A DNA stretch of 64,000 nucleotides, taken from contig PBXZ01000071.1 in the NCBI GenBank assembly GCA_002729415.1, forward strand, positions 33,187-97,186, given 5' to 3'. Under the pieces are notes generated by a model, which saw only the letters and a list, made by a program, of their open reading frames with translations, did not search any database and was not told the DNA's origin. The DNA is from UBA9662 sp002729415. GTDB taxonomy: Bacteria > Poribacteria > WGA-4E > UBA9662. Within the stretch, counting starts at the first letter, position 1. Every line of letters starts with the position of its first letter. This document shows positions 52,550 to 62,300 of this stretch, piece by piece. The position numbers and the translations under genes are program-made.

Positions 52550-53701
52550 ATGCGTATCAAAACTTATGAGGCCGATACGATCCAAGATGCAATGGTCCAG
52601 ATTAAGCAGGATTTGGGGCCTAATGCGTTAATTCTCAATACTCGTCAGGTTACGAAGAGTGTCAAATGGTTTGGTTTAGCCAAAAAACATATTATTGAGG
52701 TTGTTGCTGGCATTGCTAACCCAAAAAAAACAGTACCGGATCCATCTTCAGCCTTAGTTCCAGTCCCCGCTCCTGATGCGCTTGATACTCAATCGGGAGA
52801 AACTGTTTCGGAAAGATCTGTTGTGGAGGGCAAAACGGTTGAAGCTATTGCCTTGCGGAACATTAGAAGCGCGCTTGATGATGTATATCAACGCCAGATT
52901 GAAAGAGGAATAAACAAAGAACTTTCGCAAAGGTTGGTATATTTGCTTGATGATATCATTTCTAATGCAGTATCTCATAATCGTAAACTTGAGACTAAAA
53001 CGATTCGGCAGGATTTCAACGATCGGCTTTCGCAAGTAATTCAGGTTTCCGGTGGGGTTGATTTTAGTGTTGAAGAACAGCAGATTATCTCACTCGTTGG
53101 GCCTACGGGGGTCGGAAAGACAACAACTGTAGCTAAGCTGGCTGCCATATCTTCAGTTTTAAATTATAAGAAGGTGGGGTTAATTAGTATTGATGCCTAC
53201 CGTATAGCTGCCTATGACCAGCTAAAAACCTACGCAGAGATTATTGGGCTTCCTGTTGAACTCGCTTTGAGTCCCCAAGGGGCTCGAGATGCGATAGATA
53301 AATTTGCTGATCAGGACATTATCATTGTTGACTCGGTAGGACGGAGTCCAAATCATCAGGTTCATATGGCTGAACTGCATGGATATATGCAGGTTATTCG
53401 ACCGACAGAGGTGCATCTTACGGTCAGTGCGTCTGTAAAATTTGAGGACCTGGTGAGAATTGTGGATCGATATAGAACGCTTGACGTGAGCAGAATAATT
53501 TTTACTAAGTTAGATGAAACGGTTACTTTAGATACGGTAGTCAATGGCGCTTACTATACTAAATATCCAATCAGNTATTTGGGTGTTGGTCAAACTGTAC
53601 CTGATGACCTTGAGGTTGCGAATATCGAGAGGATTTCCAACTTTTTACTCGCGAAGCAAGATTTGGATAAAGTTCTTGAGAGACTGAATGAGCCGATTTA
53701 A
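52550..53701 (+). CDS. flhF: Flagellar SRP-like GTPase FlhF
   Basis: FlhF sets the position and number of flagella. ATG 52550 (MRIKTYEADTIQDAM) is the family start; GTG 52538 is upstream in frame. It has 383 residues. The B domain is followed by the NG domain: P-loop GPTGVGKTTT, ISIDAYRIAAYDQLKTYAEI, and TKLDET. The G3 motif reads IIIVDSVGRSPN where SRP GTPases have DTAGR, so the switch residue pattern departs from the usual. It precedes flhG and its own promoter by 71 bases. Confidence 0.92.
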   Translation: MRIKTYEADTIQDAMVQIKQDLGPNALILNTRQVTKSVKWFGLAKKHIIEVVAGIANPKKTVPDPSSALVPVPAPDALDTQSGETVSERSVVEGKTVEAIALRNIRSALDDVYQRQIERGINKELSQRLVYLLDDIISNAVSHNRKLETKTIRQDFNDRLSQVIQVSGGVDFSVEEQQIISLVGPTGVGKTTTVAKLAAISSVLNYKKVGLISIDAYRIAAYDQLKTYAEIIGLPVELALSPQGARDAIDKFADQDIIIVDSVGRSPNHQVHMAELHGYMQVIRPTEVHLTVSASVKFEDLVRIVDRYRTLDVSRIIFTKLDETVTLDTVVNGAYYTKYPIXYLGVGQTVPDDLEVANIERISNFLLAKQDLDKVLERLNEPI

Positions 53702-53771
53702 TATTTCCTGAATTTCAAGAAAGTTACGTTGTTTTAAGCACTTATTATATNTTGGCATATATTGTGCTAAA

Positions 53772-53800
53772 TTGTCATTTTGGTTTAGATATGTTAGAAT
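53772..53800 (+). promoter_or_regulatory. Sigma-70-type promoter of flhG
   Basis: TTGTCA (53772-53777) and TAGAAT (53795-53800) are 17 bases apart, 37 bases before the flhG ATG. An imperfect inverted repeat, AGCAC...GTGCT (53737-53768), sits just upstream and could be an operator. flhG and later genes can thus be transcribed apart from the main operon. Confidence 0.6.
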
Positions 53801-53836
53801 GCGTCTCGTCCGTGAACGCAGAGAAAATATAAGGAA

Positions 53837-54691
53837 ATGGCCTCTAGAGAGTCCGATCAAGCAGCGAACCTACGCAAGTTAGCTTCTCCAACGCGAGTCA
53901 TTACGTTCGCTAGTGGTGGAGTTGGTATGGGATATACAACGCTGTTGGCNAATATTGTTGTTGAGTTAGTNAATCAAACTGACTGGAAGGTTTTAATTTT
54001 TAGTACACGTGAAGACTATNAGCTCAATAATATATCNNATCTGTATCAGATTATTGGGGCNTCTGAATCGTATGATCTTGAATCTCCAAGCAGTGATGTT
54101 ATAAAAATTAGATCAACNAGGTATGATAATTTAGACACTTTTTCAGTACTGGACAACTTGGCTTTAGTAAATAAGGATGTTAGTGAAATCCACAAATTGG
54201 AGGTGCAGTTTAAGGAATTTGCTAAGGAATATGACTTGGTTGTCATGGAGCTTGGGCATGTTGATGAATATAAAGATAAGTTTTCTCAGCTTTCTAATGA
54301 GTTCATCACCNTCACAACGACAGAGAAAGATGCCAGAACCAAGTGCTATTCACTAATAAAAAATGCTTTTGACGAAACAGGGCAAATAGACGTNAAATTG
54401 CTGGTAAACATGGTGGGAGGCGAATCAGCTGAGTTTAATCAAGTGGGCGAAGGAATTCAGAAAGTTGTGAAGCAATTTCTAGAGAAAGACATAGAATTAC
54501 TTGGTAGTGTTCCAATGTCTGCCGATGTGCCAACGGCTGGTCGTCACGCTTCTCCTTTTGTAGAGAAATTCCCTGATTCTGATGTTGCTGTGTCTGTAAG
54601 GAGTGTTGTCACTAAATTACAGGAAAATCACGAAGAGTATAAAACAACGTTAGTTAAGTTGGGATCTTTATTGGTAAGGCAGCTTGCTTAA
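53837..54691 (+). CDS. flhG: FlhG/MinD-like protein with degenerate ATP site
   Basis: FlhG pairs with FlhF to control flagellar number; it is normally a MinD-type ATPase. The 284-residue protein keeps the fold and the FlhG position. The deviant Walker A expected as GKGGVGKT reads ASGGVGMGYTTL (53908-53943): both lysines are missing and one residue is inserted. The Walker B/switch region reads YDLVVMELGHVDEYKD where active members have a DTGAG-like motif. The later part (FITxTTTEKDARTKCYSLIK; KLLVNMV) is recognisable. The gene starts from its own promoter. It is probably catalytically inactive. Confidence 0.8.
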   Translation: MASRESDQAANLRKLASPTRVITFASGGVGMGYTTLLXNIVVELXNQTDWKVLIFSTREDYXLNNIXXLYQIIGXSESYDLESPSSDVIKIRSXRYDNLDTFSVLDNLALVNKDVSEIHKLEVQFKEFAKEYDLVVMELGHVDEYKDKFSQLSNEFITXTTTEKDARTKCYSLIKNAFDETGQIDXKLLVNMVGGESAEFNQVGEGIQKVVKQFLEKDIELLGSVPMSADVPTAGRHASPFVEKFPDSDVAVSVRSVVTKLQENHEEYKTTLVKLGSLLVRQLA

Positions 54692-54799
54692 TCTGACAAA
54701 AATTTTGGTTGTCCGGAATAGTTTGTATGGAAAACATAGCGTAATGGGTATCTCTGAATGGGCATAATAGTAAAATCTAGGAAAACTGGAGGACGTTAA

Positions 54800-55588
54800 A
54801 TGCAAGATCAAGATGATCTTCTTGAAGAGGAAGAGGTATACGAGGAAGAGGCGATAAGTCGTGCCGTCAANCTTCACATGAGAGTTGGGGTTCGATTTGA
54901 GGACATTGAAACGAGGATTCTTGATATACATCGTGAAACTGGCGAAGTGAAATTTCTCTCCCCGATGAAGGGGCCGCGGCCGCGGCCTGTCAAGACTGGG
55001 ACAATTATTCAAGCGGTTGTTCCACTATCAGATGCAGGGCAAGAAGACATAGAAATTGAACTTGTTGCNATGGAGCAATTTCAGGATACGGAGGATGAAG
55101 CCTGGTACGTTATTGCAGAGCAGGATGGACTTGATTGGGAAGATTGGCTAATNANAAGGCGGGAGTATGTNAGAGAGAAAGCAAGTTTTCCTATTAGTTT
55201 TTGGCCGATAGNAGATGAGGAGAAAGTCTTTGAAACAAACAGTGANAACATCAGTGGATCTGGGCTGAAAGTAACTTTGGAGCTTGAAGGTGTAAGAGAT
55301 TGNCCATTAAANGTGGGTGATGAGATAGCGCTTGGTTTAAATATGCCTCCGATCTTGGACTTGGAAGGCAAGGGGATTTTAGACCAAGGGGATAGTCATC
55401 TTGAGTTACCTCCTTTCGCTGCAAGGATTGTGAGAGCTCACGAAATTGATTCTCGCTCGATACACACAAAGAAGTGGGCGATAGGGATTTCATATGAATA
55501 TTCTGAAGAGGATGANGACATTGAGGATTACCTCATTAAGTATGTTCTTAAGTTGCAAATTATCAACGAAGCTGCAAAGAGGGCTTAG
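54800..55588 (+). CDS. PilZ-domain protein (YcgR-like), upstream of fliA
   Basis: GGAGG at 54788-54792 precedes the ATG. The 262-residue protein has an acidic N-terminus, a beta-rich N-terminal domain like the YcgR-N/flagellar brake (FLSPMKGPRPRPVKTGTIIQ) and a PilZ domain. The c-di-GMP motif is visible: RREYxREKASFPISF (RxxxR) and NISGSGLKV (NxSxxG). It is likely a c-di-GMP-responsive brake on motility. It sits between flhG and fliA. Confidence 0.8.
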   Translation: MQDQDDLLEEEEVYEEEAISRAVXLHMRVGVRFEDIETRILDIHRETGEVKFLSPMKGPRPRPVKTGTIIQAVVPLSDAGQEDIEIELVXMEQFQDTEDEAWYVIAEQDGLDWEDWLXXRREYXREKASFPISFWPIXDEEKVFETNSXNISGSGLKVTLELEGVRDXPLXVGDEIALGLNMPPILDLEGKGILDQGDSHLELPPFAARIVRAHEIDSRSIHTKKWAIGISYEYSEEDXDIEDYLIKYVLKLQIINEAAKRA

Positions 55589-55658
55589 AANCANTGGTTT
55601 GTTTCANCCNTTTGAATGTGGTTCTGATTTATAAGGGAGGTAATCACNTTATATTTGA

Positions 55659-55874
55659 ATGAATGATTTCACTCAACAATTAAGCGCTATACTTAGTGTG
55701 TCCGTTTTCTTCGTTGTATTGTTTCTCGCTATTTTTGTCGGGAAGTTCCATCATAATATTCTTGTCCCATTCCAGTGGGCGACTTATTCTTTGCTCGTGT
55801 CGCTTGTTGTTGGTATGGGTTTGGGGGCATTATTCCAGTTTATTCGGAGTGACAGTGACAAGGAAACAGACTAA
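55659..55874 (+). CDS. Small two-helix membrane protein
   Basis: The 71-residue protein has two hydrophobic helices (ILSVSVFFVVLFLAIFVG and YSLLVSLVVGMGLGALFQFI) and an acidic tail. AGGGAGG at 55634-55640 is too far from ATG 55659 for a normal site, and a TGA precedes the ATG in frame, so the start is as given. No family recognised; it lies between a PilZ gene and fliA. Confidence 0.6.
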   Translation: MNDFTQQLSAILSVSVFFVVLFLAIFVGKFHHNILVPFQWATYSLLVSLVVGMGLGALFQFIRSDSDKETD

Positions 55875-55943
55875 CCTATCTTCTCGTATGATACCAATTG
55901 AAAACTTTAATGTGCTGATAAAGTNCAGTTTTATTNTGNCNTA

Positions 55944-56708
55944 ATGACTGAACACATCAGTGAAGAGGAACTGTGGAATCGATTTAGAAGTAAAAACGAT
56001 GCTTCCGCTCGAGAAGATCTTATCCTAAAGTATATGGGATTGGTGAAGTATGTGGTGGATCGTCTTTCTATGAAGCCTCCCTCTACTATAGAATACAACG
56101 ATTTATGTAGTTGCGGTATTATTGGTTTGGTGAGTGCTGTAGACCGGTTTGATCCAAGTCTTGGTAACAAATTTCAGACATATGCTATTTGTCGAATTCG
56201 TGGTGAGATTTTGGATGAGTCCAAGCGCATGGGGTGGGTACCTCGTCCGTTATATAAGAAGAATATTGAAATAGAGCAGGTCTTCGCTTCGCTCCAAGCT
56301 CAACTTGGTCGTCCAGCAGAAGAAGAAGAAGTTGCTGAAGCCATGTCAATTGAATTGGAGGAATTACAGCAGGCAATTGCAGATTACAGCCGAGCGTCTC
56401 TGGCTTCACTTTATGATGTTGTTGGTGGTCAAGGCGAAAATGAGGAAGTGTATCTGATAGACTTGTTGGGTGATCCTGACAGCAAAATAGCTGAGTCGGT
56501 TGAGCAAGACGAGATAGAACGTTTGGTTGCCATAGAAATTGATGCACTGCCAGATCAGGAAAAGAAAGTTGTTGCCCTTTACTATAAGGAGAATTTAACC
56601 CTTAAGGAAATTGGTGTTCTGTTGCGGGTTACGGAATCTCGCGTGTCCCAAATACATGCTAAAGCAATGCTTAGAATACGGGGACGGTTAAGGACGCTTC
56701 TAGAATAA
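55944..56708 (+). CDS. fliA: Flagellar sigma factor FliA/sigma-28
   Basis: FliA directs late flagellar genes. The 254-residue protein shows region 2 (LILKYMGLVKYVVDRLSM, YNDLCSCGIIGLVSAVDRFD, FQTYAICRIRGEILDESKRM), region 3 (RPLYKKNIEIEQVFASLQ, EVAEAMSIELEEL), and region 4 (ALPDQEKKVVALYYKENLTL, KEIGVLLRVTESRVSQIHAKA). These are typical FliA/WhiG class features. A sigma-28 promoter of the expected form precedes fliD downstream, so the regulon appears to reach this locus. No anti-sigma flgM is obvious. Confidence 0.94.
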   Translation: MTEHISEEELWNRFRSKNDASAREDLILKYMGLVKYVVDRLSMKPPSTIEYNDLCSCGIIGLVSAVDRFDPSLGNKFQTYAICRIRGEILDESKRMGWVPRPLYKKNIEIEQVFASLQAQLGRPAEEEEVAEAMSIELEELQQAIADYSRASLASLYDVVGGQGENEEVYLIDLLGDPDSKIAESVEQDEIERLVAIEIDALPDQEKKVVALYYKENLTLKEIGVLLRVTESRVSQIHAKAMLRIRGRLRTLLE

Positions 56709-56737
56709 TCTGGTTTGGGGATAATAAGGAGTTTGTC

Positions 56738-57049
56738 GTGTCGATTCAGATTGATCCAGTACATGTTCCTCTACAATTTCTTTCGGTACAGCAGATGCAA
56801 GATGTTCGGGCGCAGGAAACGATCGCACCCGAAAGTTCGCTTCCTAACGAGACCTTAAAATTAAGTGATTATAGAATGTCTCAAGTTCCAAGCACACCAC
56901 AGGCTGAGAATAGCGAAATACAAGAACGGGAAAATCAGCGAAAGAATAATCTATATTACCAATCTCGTGAGAGAAAGAAGAAGGCATCTCTTAGAGCTCA
57001 TGGGACGGTGGATTCTGTAGAAAGTCACATTGTCAACGTGACACTTTGA
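56738..57049 (+). CDS. Hypothetical protein after fliA
   Basis: GTG 56738 is preceded by AAGGAG at 56726-56731. The 103-residue protein has a proline- and glutamine-rich N-terminal half and a basic C-terminal helix (RERKKKASLRAHGTVDSVE), ending SHIVNVTL. I see no known domain. It lies between fliA and the SwrB-like gene, so a flagellar role is plausible but unproven. Confidence 0.6.
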   Translation: MSIQIDPVHVPLQFLSVQQMQDVRAQETIAPESSLPNETLKLSDYRMSQVPSTPQAENSEIQERENQRKNNLYYQSRERKKKASLRAHGTVDSVESHIVNVTL

Positions 57050-57068
57050 AATTTCGGCTTACAAACAA

Positions 57069-58223
57069 ATGAGTAAAAAACCAAATTCGTCTTCGGAAGA
57101 CATATCTTCTAATTCAGAAAATTTCTTAGACAATAACCCTATTGATGAGAACTCACCTTCTTCTGGTTTAGCAGATGACCATTTGCGTCATACGATTTCG
57201 GAACTGAAAATTGAGTTAGATGTAGCTGAAGAAATCAAACAAGATCTCGAGAATACCAGACAAAAAATTGATCAGTTAAATCAGCAAATTCAAACTGCGA
57301 GAAATGAGACAGAGGAAACTCAATCCGAACTGGACCTGTTACAAATGGAGGAAGCTCGGGTAAAAGCGGAGCTTGAGGTTACTAGAAGTGAAAGAGTCCG
57401 CGTTGAAGGAGCTATTCGCCAAATTCGGCCTCAGATTGACCAACTTGCACAGGAAGGAGGTCGGGCCAAGGAGGAACTTAAGGAATCTCATCGGCAATTG
57501 CAAACTGCCAAAAATGCGAGGGATAAGGGAAAATCAGAACTCGAGAAGATCAAGCAGGCTTTATATGCAACTGTAGCGCTAGAAGCGCAGATACAAGCAG
57601 AAATTGAATCAAGCCGAGTGGCTCTTGAAAAGGATCGCCTTCAAACCCAAGAAATTCAGGATCGCCTTAAGGATGGGCACAGAAAGCTAGAAGCGATCCG
57701 GTCTGAAGTGAGTCAGGCACACCTTGAATTACAGGGGTCGCGTGTTGAAGAAGCTAAGATAAAGGCTGAGCTAATTGTCGGCCAGGAAAGGAAGCAGCAG
57801 GAATCAGTTGATCAAAGGAATCTTGAACGAGATCGAGAAGGTAGTGCTCAAGATGATGAGATGCAAAGTTCAAGTCTTTCCTTGATAAAACGTATAGTAC
57901 ATTCGGATCTCGACTTGATAATGGAGTCGCCTGAAATCCCCTCAAAGCTGGTTAAGAAAGTGGAGATCGAGGAGAATTTGGATGATCCTGTTTCTGCTTC
58001 CGTAGATGCCGCAGCTAATGTGGTTGAGTCGGTGGCGGACCAAGAGAAGGACGTGGAAAAAGATGGAGATATTAAGGCTCTCAGTCAACGTTTGGGACAT
58101 AACAAAATCTATGAACTTGCTGATGCAGGTCATGAAATTGATGAGATATCATATGCAACAAATGTTACAAAAGGTCAAATTAAATTACTGTTGAGGATGC
58201 GAGATTTAAAGGCAGAGGCTTAG
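57069..58223 (+). CDS. SwrB-like coiled-coil protein
   Basis: The 384-residue protein is a long coiled coil from about 40 to 270, rich in Glu, Gln, Lys and Arg. Its last 45 residues (KIYELADAGHEIDEISYATN, then VTKGQIKLLLRMR) form a small helix-turn-helix-like domain typical of the SwrB/YlxL group that follows sigD in Bacillus. Here it follows fliA, which supports the call. SwrB assists assembly of the FliF-FliG-export platform. No membrane anchor is seen, unlike Bacillus SwrB. Confidence 0.6.
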   Translation: MSKKPNSSSEDISSNSENFLDNNPIDENSPSSGLADDHLRHTISELKIELDVAEEIKQDLENTRQKIDQLNQQIQTARNETEETQSELDLLQMEEARVKAELEVTRSERVRVEGAIRQIRPQIDQLAQEGGRAKEELKESHRQLQTAKNARDKGKSELEKIKQALYATVALEAQIQAEIESSRVALEKDRLQTQEIQDRLKDGHRKLEAIRSEVSQAHLELQGSRVEEAKIKAELIVGQERKQQESVDQRNLERDREGSAQDDEMQSSSLSLIKRIVHSDLDLIMESPEIPSKLVKKVEIEENLDDPVSASVDAAANVVESVADQEKDVEKDGDIKALSQRLGHNKIYELADAGHEIDEISYATNVTKGQIKLLLRMRDLKAEA

Positions 58224-58291
58224 TCGAAAAAGCGTCGAATTTTCTTAATTATAGATCAATTTGGTGGAAAAAATTGGGAGACTGCTGATAG

Positions 58292-59200
58292 ATGAATGTC
58301 AGACAACAAATAAATAGAAAAATTAATCTCCGTATTACATCCAGTAGCGGGGAAACGGAAACGTATCCCAGTCGCATAAAATCATCCGGAATTGAACATC
58401 TGACTGTTCTCGCTCCTGATATTGGGGATCTTTCTACTTGGATGGATCAGGAGATTACGATTGAAGAAGAACCGGTTGGGGGCATCACGGCGGTTTACGA
58501 AACAAAAGTTCTCAGTCATGAGACTTTTGAGGAAGAAGGACATGGTTCCGTTCTGATATTAAATCGACCACAGGGTTTTGAAGAGCGACGATCAACCAGA
58601 ATTGATGTGAACTTNCCNATTACTATCAAATCGGAGGTTAAATCAGGGACTGTTGGTACGACGGAAGAAAAAATAGAGAGAGCGTTAGCCACNAACTTAA
58701 GCCCGTATGGTCTGTTAGTCATNCTGGGACTTCGTCAGGATGAAGATTTGCAACGNGGGCAAGTGGTGAGTCTCAGTTTTGAGTTATNATCTGCTAGTCC
58801 AATCNTNTTAACTCTCAACGCACAAGTCAACAGAAAGTACAAGCTNGAACTTGGTGAGCTATCGACCAAATATGCTATTGCTTTTCAGTTTGTTGATATC
58901 TCGCCTGATGTAGAAAACGAATTGATGCGATATNTTTTTACGAATCAAGTNGAGTTACAAGAAACCGACTTGGAGTCTCCATCCATATCTCCACAGGAAC
59001 AGGTTCGCTTACTCAGGGATGAGGTTAATAGGTTGCACGAACAACTTAAGGTTGTTAACGGACAGCTAAAACAAGCAGAGGAAGCTAGGTTGCGATCCGA
59101 TACCATTATCATTCANTTGACAAAGAAACTCAATGAGCAGGGAACAGTACTTAGCCGTGGAAGTTGGTGGCGTGCCTGGGATCAGTTTGGGCGCCGCTAG
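58292..59200 (+). CDS. PilZ/YcgR-like c-di-GMP receptor, second copy
   Basis: The 302-residue protein has a YcgR-N-like beta domain (PSRIKSSGIEHLTVLAPDIG), a PilZ domain with ERRSTRIDVN (RxxxR) and NLSPYGLLV (NxSxxG), and a C-terminal coiled coil ending in a Trp-rich tail. It shares domain order with the PilZ protein at 54800-55588 but little sequence, and adds the coiled coil. It lies just upstream of the sigma-28 promoter and fliD. Confidence 0.8.
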   Translation: MNVRQQINRKINLRITSSSGETETYPSRIKSSGIEHLTVLAPDIGDLSTWMDQEITIEEEPVGGITAVYETKVLSHETFEEEGHGSVLILNRPQGFEERRSTRIDVNXXITIKSEVKSGTVGTTEEKIERALAXNLSPYGLLVXLGLRQDEDLQXGQVVSLSFELXSASPIXLTLNAQVNRKYKXELGELSTKYAIAFQFVDISPDVENELMRYXFTNQXELQETDLESPSISPQEQVRLLRDEVNRLHEQLKVVNGQLKQAEEARLRSDTIIIXLTKKLNEQGTVLSRGSWWRAWDQFGRR

Positions 59201-59215
59201 TTGGCTANAATTGAG

Positions 59216-59242
59216 TTAAGTTNGTGTCACTTTTGTCGATAA
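59216..59242 (+). promoter_or_regulatory. Sigma-28 (FliA) promoter of fliD
   Basis: TTAAGTTN (59216-59223), 11 bases, then GTCGATAA (59235-59242). The consensus is TAAAGTTT-N11-GCCGATAA; this differs at one known base in each box and has the exact spacing. The fliD ATG lies 77 bases downstream, with TAGGAGT at 59302-59308. It ties fliD to the fliA gene at 55944. Confidence 0.8.
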
Positions 59243-59319
59243 AACCTAGTGGATTGNCCNGTTTTCTTAGGGTTTGATTTCTGAAATATTATTCATTTGT
59301 NTAGGAGTAATTCAAGNAG

Positions 59320-62300
59320 ATGTCTTTACAAGCAACAGGACTTGTCTCAGGATTTGATGTTAATAGNATCATTGATGACCTGATTAGAGCCGAAAGTGCT
59401 CCGCGTTCACGGCTTGANAACCGCGAGAAGATCCTAAATGCTCAACAAGATACGTTAAAAACTATAAATTCCAACTTGTTGGTTTTNCAGAGTNGGGCAA
59501 CAGGTCTAGCGAGTNATACGCTTACGCTCCAGAGANTGGTNACTTCCACCAATGAGGACGCNCTGGAAGCCACNGCTACNTCAGGTGCTCCGCGTCAGNN
59601 TTACCAACTGGATGTNTCCAGNCTGGCGACTTCCTCTCGTGTTTCAAGTGATAGTTCAATTAGTAACTCAATCGAACTGGGTAGNCTGGTTGAAATTAGC
59701 TTGGAAAAGGATTCNGATAATGATGGTTTGCNTGATCAGGGTTCGTTTACAGTGGATGGNNTGACCAAGGATAGTAGTGGTAANGATATAACTATCACTN
59801 TAGATNAAGGTTCTACTACGCTGGATAGCATAGTNTCTACACTCAACTTTACCGCTACTGACAGCACGACAACNTCAACAAATNATACAACNCTCTTTGA
59901 AAGTAGTTACNTTGGTGCGTCAGATGATAGCGGACTGTCGATTACCAAACGAATATCCAAATTGAATACTGCCTTAGCTGATCCGACGAAACAGATTAGC
60001 ACNAGCCAGTTGANTTTTAAGGAAAGTGATACCAACTTCGNTTCNGTGATTGGATTGNCTGTTGCTNAACAGACTATTCANNGTCTTAGCGAANTAGATG
60101 GNNTCGTTGGCAGCAATCGCATGTCCGAACTCGGCGCCGTAGAAGTCTTGGATTATGACAATTCTAGCAGAACTGTAACTGTGAGTACAGATGACGTCGG
60201 TCGATTCGCAAATACCCAGATTCTCACTTTCGCTGGAGGTGGTATAGGTAATGCTACCGCCAAGATGACGATTAGTAGTAGTCCTAGTGCTAGCGCAGGT
60301 ACTTTTACTTTGTCGTCGTCAAGTTATGACCTGACAGGAGCCCGAATTATTGGTGCTGAGAGTACTGGTGGTGGCCAACCTTTCTCTGCAAAATCTGTTA
60401 ACCCTGGTTCTTTTACCATCAATGGAGTGACTTTTCATGTTCCCAAAATCCAGGGTAGCAGTTTGGCTGTCAAATTCAGTTCAAGTACGGATCTTAACAG
60501 CACAACAACCCTGAGTTCTGATTTAACCAGTTCCGCTACAACGATGACAGTTAGTTCTACTTCGTCATTTGCTACTTCAGGTACCATCCGTATTGAGGAT
60601 GAATATATTAGATATACTGGTAAAACGGGAGACACTTTTACTGGTTTAACCCGGGGGGCTAGTAGTACTACCGCTGCTGCCTACGGGGCGGCAGGCAGCA
60701 TTGGTATTACCTCTGTGGATTATAGTAGTCAGACGATGTCAGCTCTGGATATTACTGCTGGAACTTTCACCGTTAAGGGGGCTTCAGAAAAAACTGTCAC
60801 TATCAGTTCGACTTCCGATACCTTATCTACGGTAATAAACAGCATTAATTCAGCTAGTGCTGGGGTAACGGCGTCACTGTCACCAGATGGTCGCGTCAAA
60901 CTGGTTGGTTCTGCTGGGACGATTGTAACGGTGAAAGATGGCACCAGCAATTTTGGCAGTAAGCTCAATTTTGGACAAGGAATTGTATCTTCCACCAAAC
61001 TTTCAGAATTGGGGATCACGAGCGGGACCTTTAGTCTAAACGGCATTCCATTTACCTATTCCTCTTCAGACACTGTTTATAATGTAATAAATAGTATTAA
61101 CCAAAATGGTAATGTCAACTTACAAGCGAGATTGACTACAGATGGTTTTGTGGAAATTTATAGTCCCGATGGAAGTTCATGGCGTTCGGCTAGTGAGTTG
61201 AGTACGACTTCTTTAGGGAGTGCTATTACAGATTCTTCATCATCCATTACGGTAGTTTCAACGGGTGCGTTTCCCAGTACGGGAGTTATTCGGATTGGTA
61301 GTGAAGATATTGCCTATACAGGGAAGACGAGCACTACTTTTACCGGTTTGACTAGGGGATACAATAATACGATAACTGCGGCTCATTCCAGTGGTACTTC
61401 TGTTACTAACGAACCTAACTGGGCCATTTCCGATAGTAGTGGCAATTTGGCTTCACTCTTCGGCTTTAGTCGTAGCAGCGAAACCTTACAGAATGTGCTT
61501 AATCAAGTTACAGCATCTTCAGTTGGTTCCGTGTTTGCAGTTCGAGATACCATCAAGGGGACGGTTTCGAAGATATCGATGCCTGCCACTACAATGAATG
61601 ACTCAGGCGGTATCGATGATGATGATACAACCGTTACATTGACTTCAGTTTCGAATTTCGCTGATCAAGGTGTAATAGTGATTGGTGATGAAGAAATACT
61701 GTATACAGGTATCAGCGGAAGTTCTCTGACAGGGTTGACCAGAGGTGTTAATGGCACCACTGCGGCGTCACACAGTAATAGCTCAGCAGTTTCGGGTGCT
61801 TATATAACCAGCGCGGCCACGACTATTCCACTGGATAGTTCAACCATTGGAAATATTGCGGCTTCTGGCACGATCTCAATTGAAGGGGAGCAGATTACCT
61901 ATACTGGTAAATCTAGTAATACTTTAACTGGAGCTACAAGAGGGGTTAATTTAACAGCAGCAGCTTTGCATTATAATGGTGTTGATGCCACAAAAACTTT
62001 GTCGGCATCAGATTCCTTGAGTGGTACCAGCCTAGTGGTAAATGGTACCACTTTCCTGCAATCAACTTACGGTACCGTTGGCAAGATGATTGATGCTATT
62101 AACCGTCAGTCTTCGACCTTAAATGTTATAGCTTCCCTCTCCCGAAATGGGCGGTTCCAGCTTACTAGCCAGAATAACAATCAGATCAGTGTTACCAATA
62201 ACGGCATAACTGAGTTGGGAACATTAAGTACCAGTACAAGTAAGGATGCTCTCCAGTTTATCTCGTCGAGACACAGTTCAGTCTCGTTGGGAGGAAGTTC

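Noticed and set aside
53737..53768. Inverted repeat AGCAC...GTGCT after flhF as a terminator
   Set aside because: The arms are imperfect and AT-rich and no T run follows; it is noted only as a possible operator.
55914..55921. GCTGATAA, one mismatch from the sigma-28 minus 10 box, upstream of fliA
   Set aside because: No TAAA-type minus 35 element lies at the required spacing, so I do not call a promoter.
60530..61975. Possible prophage remnant, because of phage-like repeats
   Set aside because: The repeats lie in frame within fliD and no phage structural, lysis or integrase gene is present.
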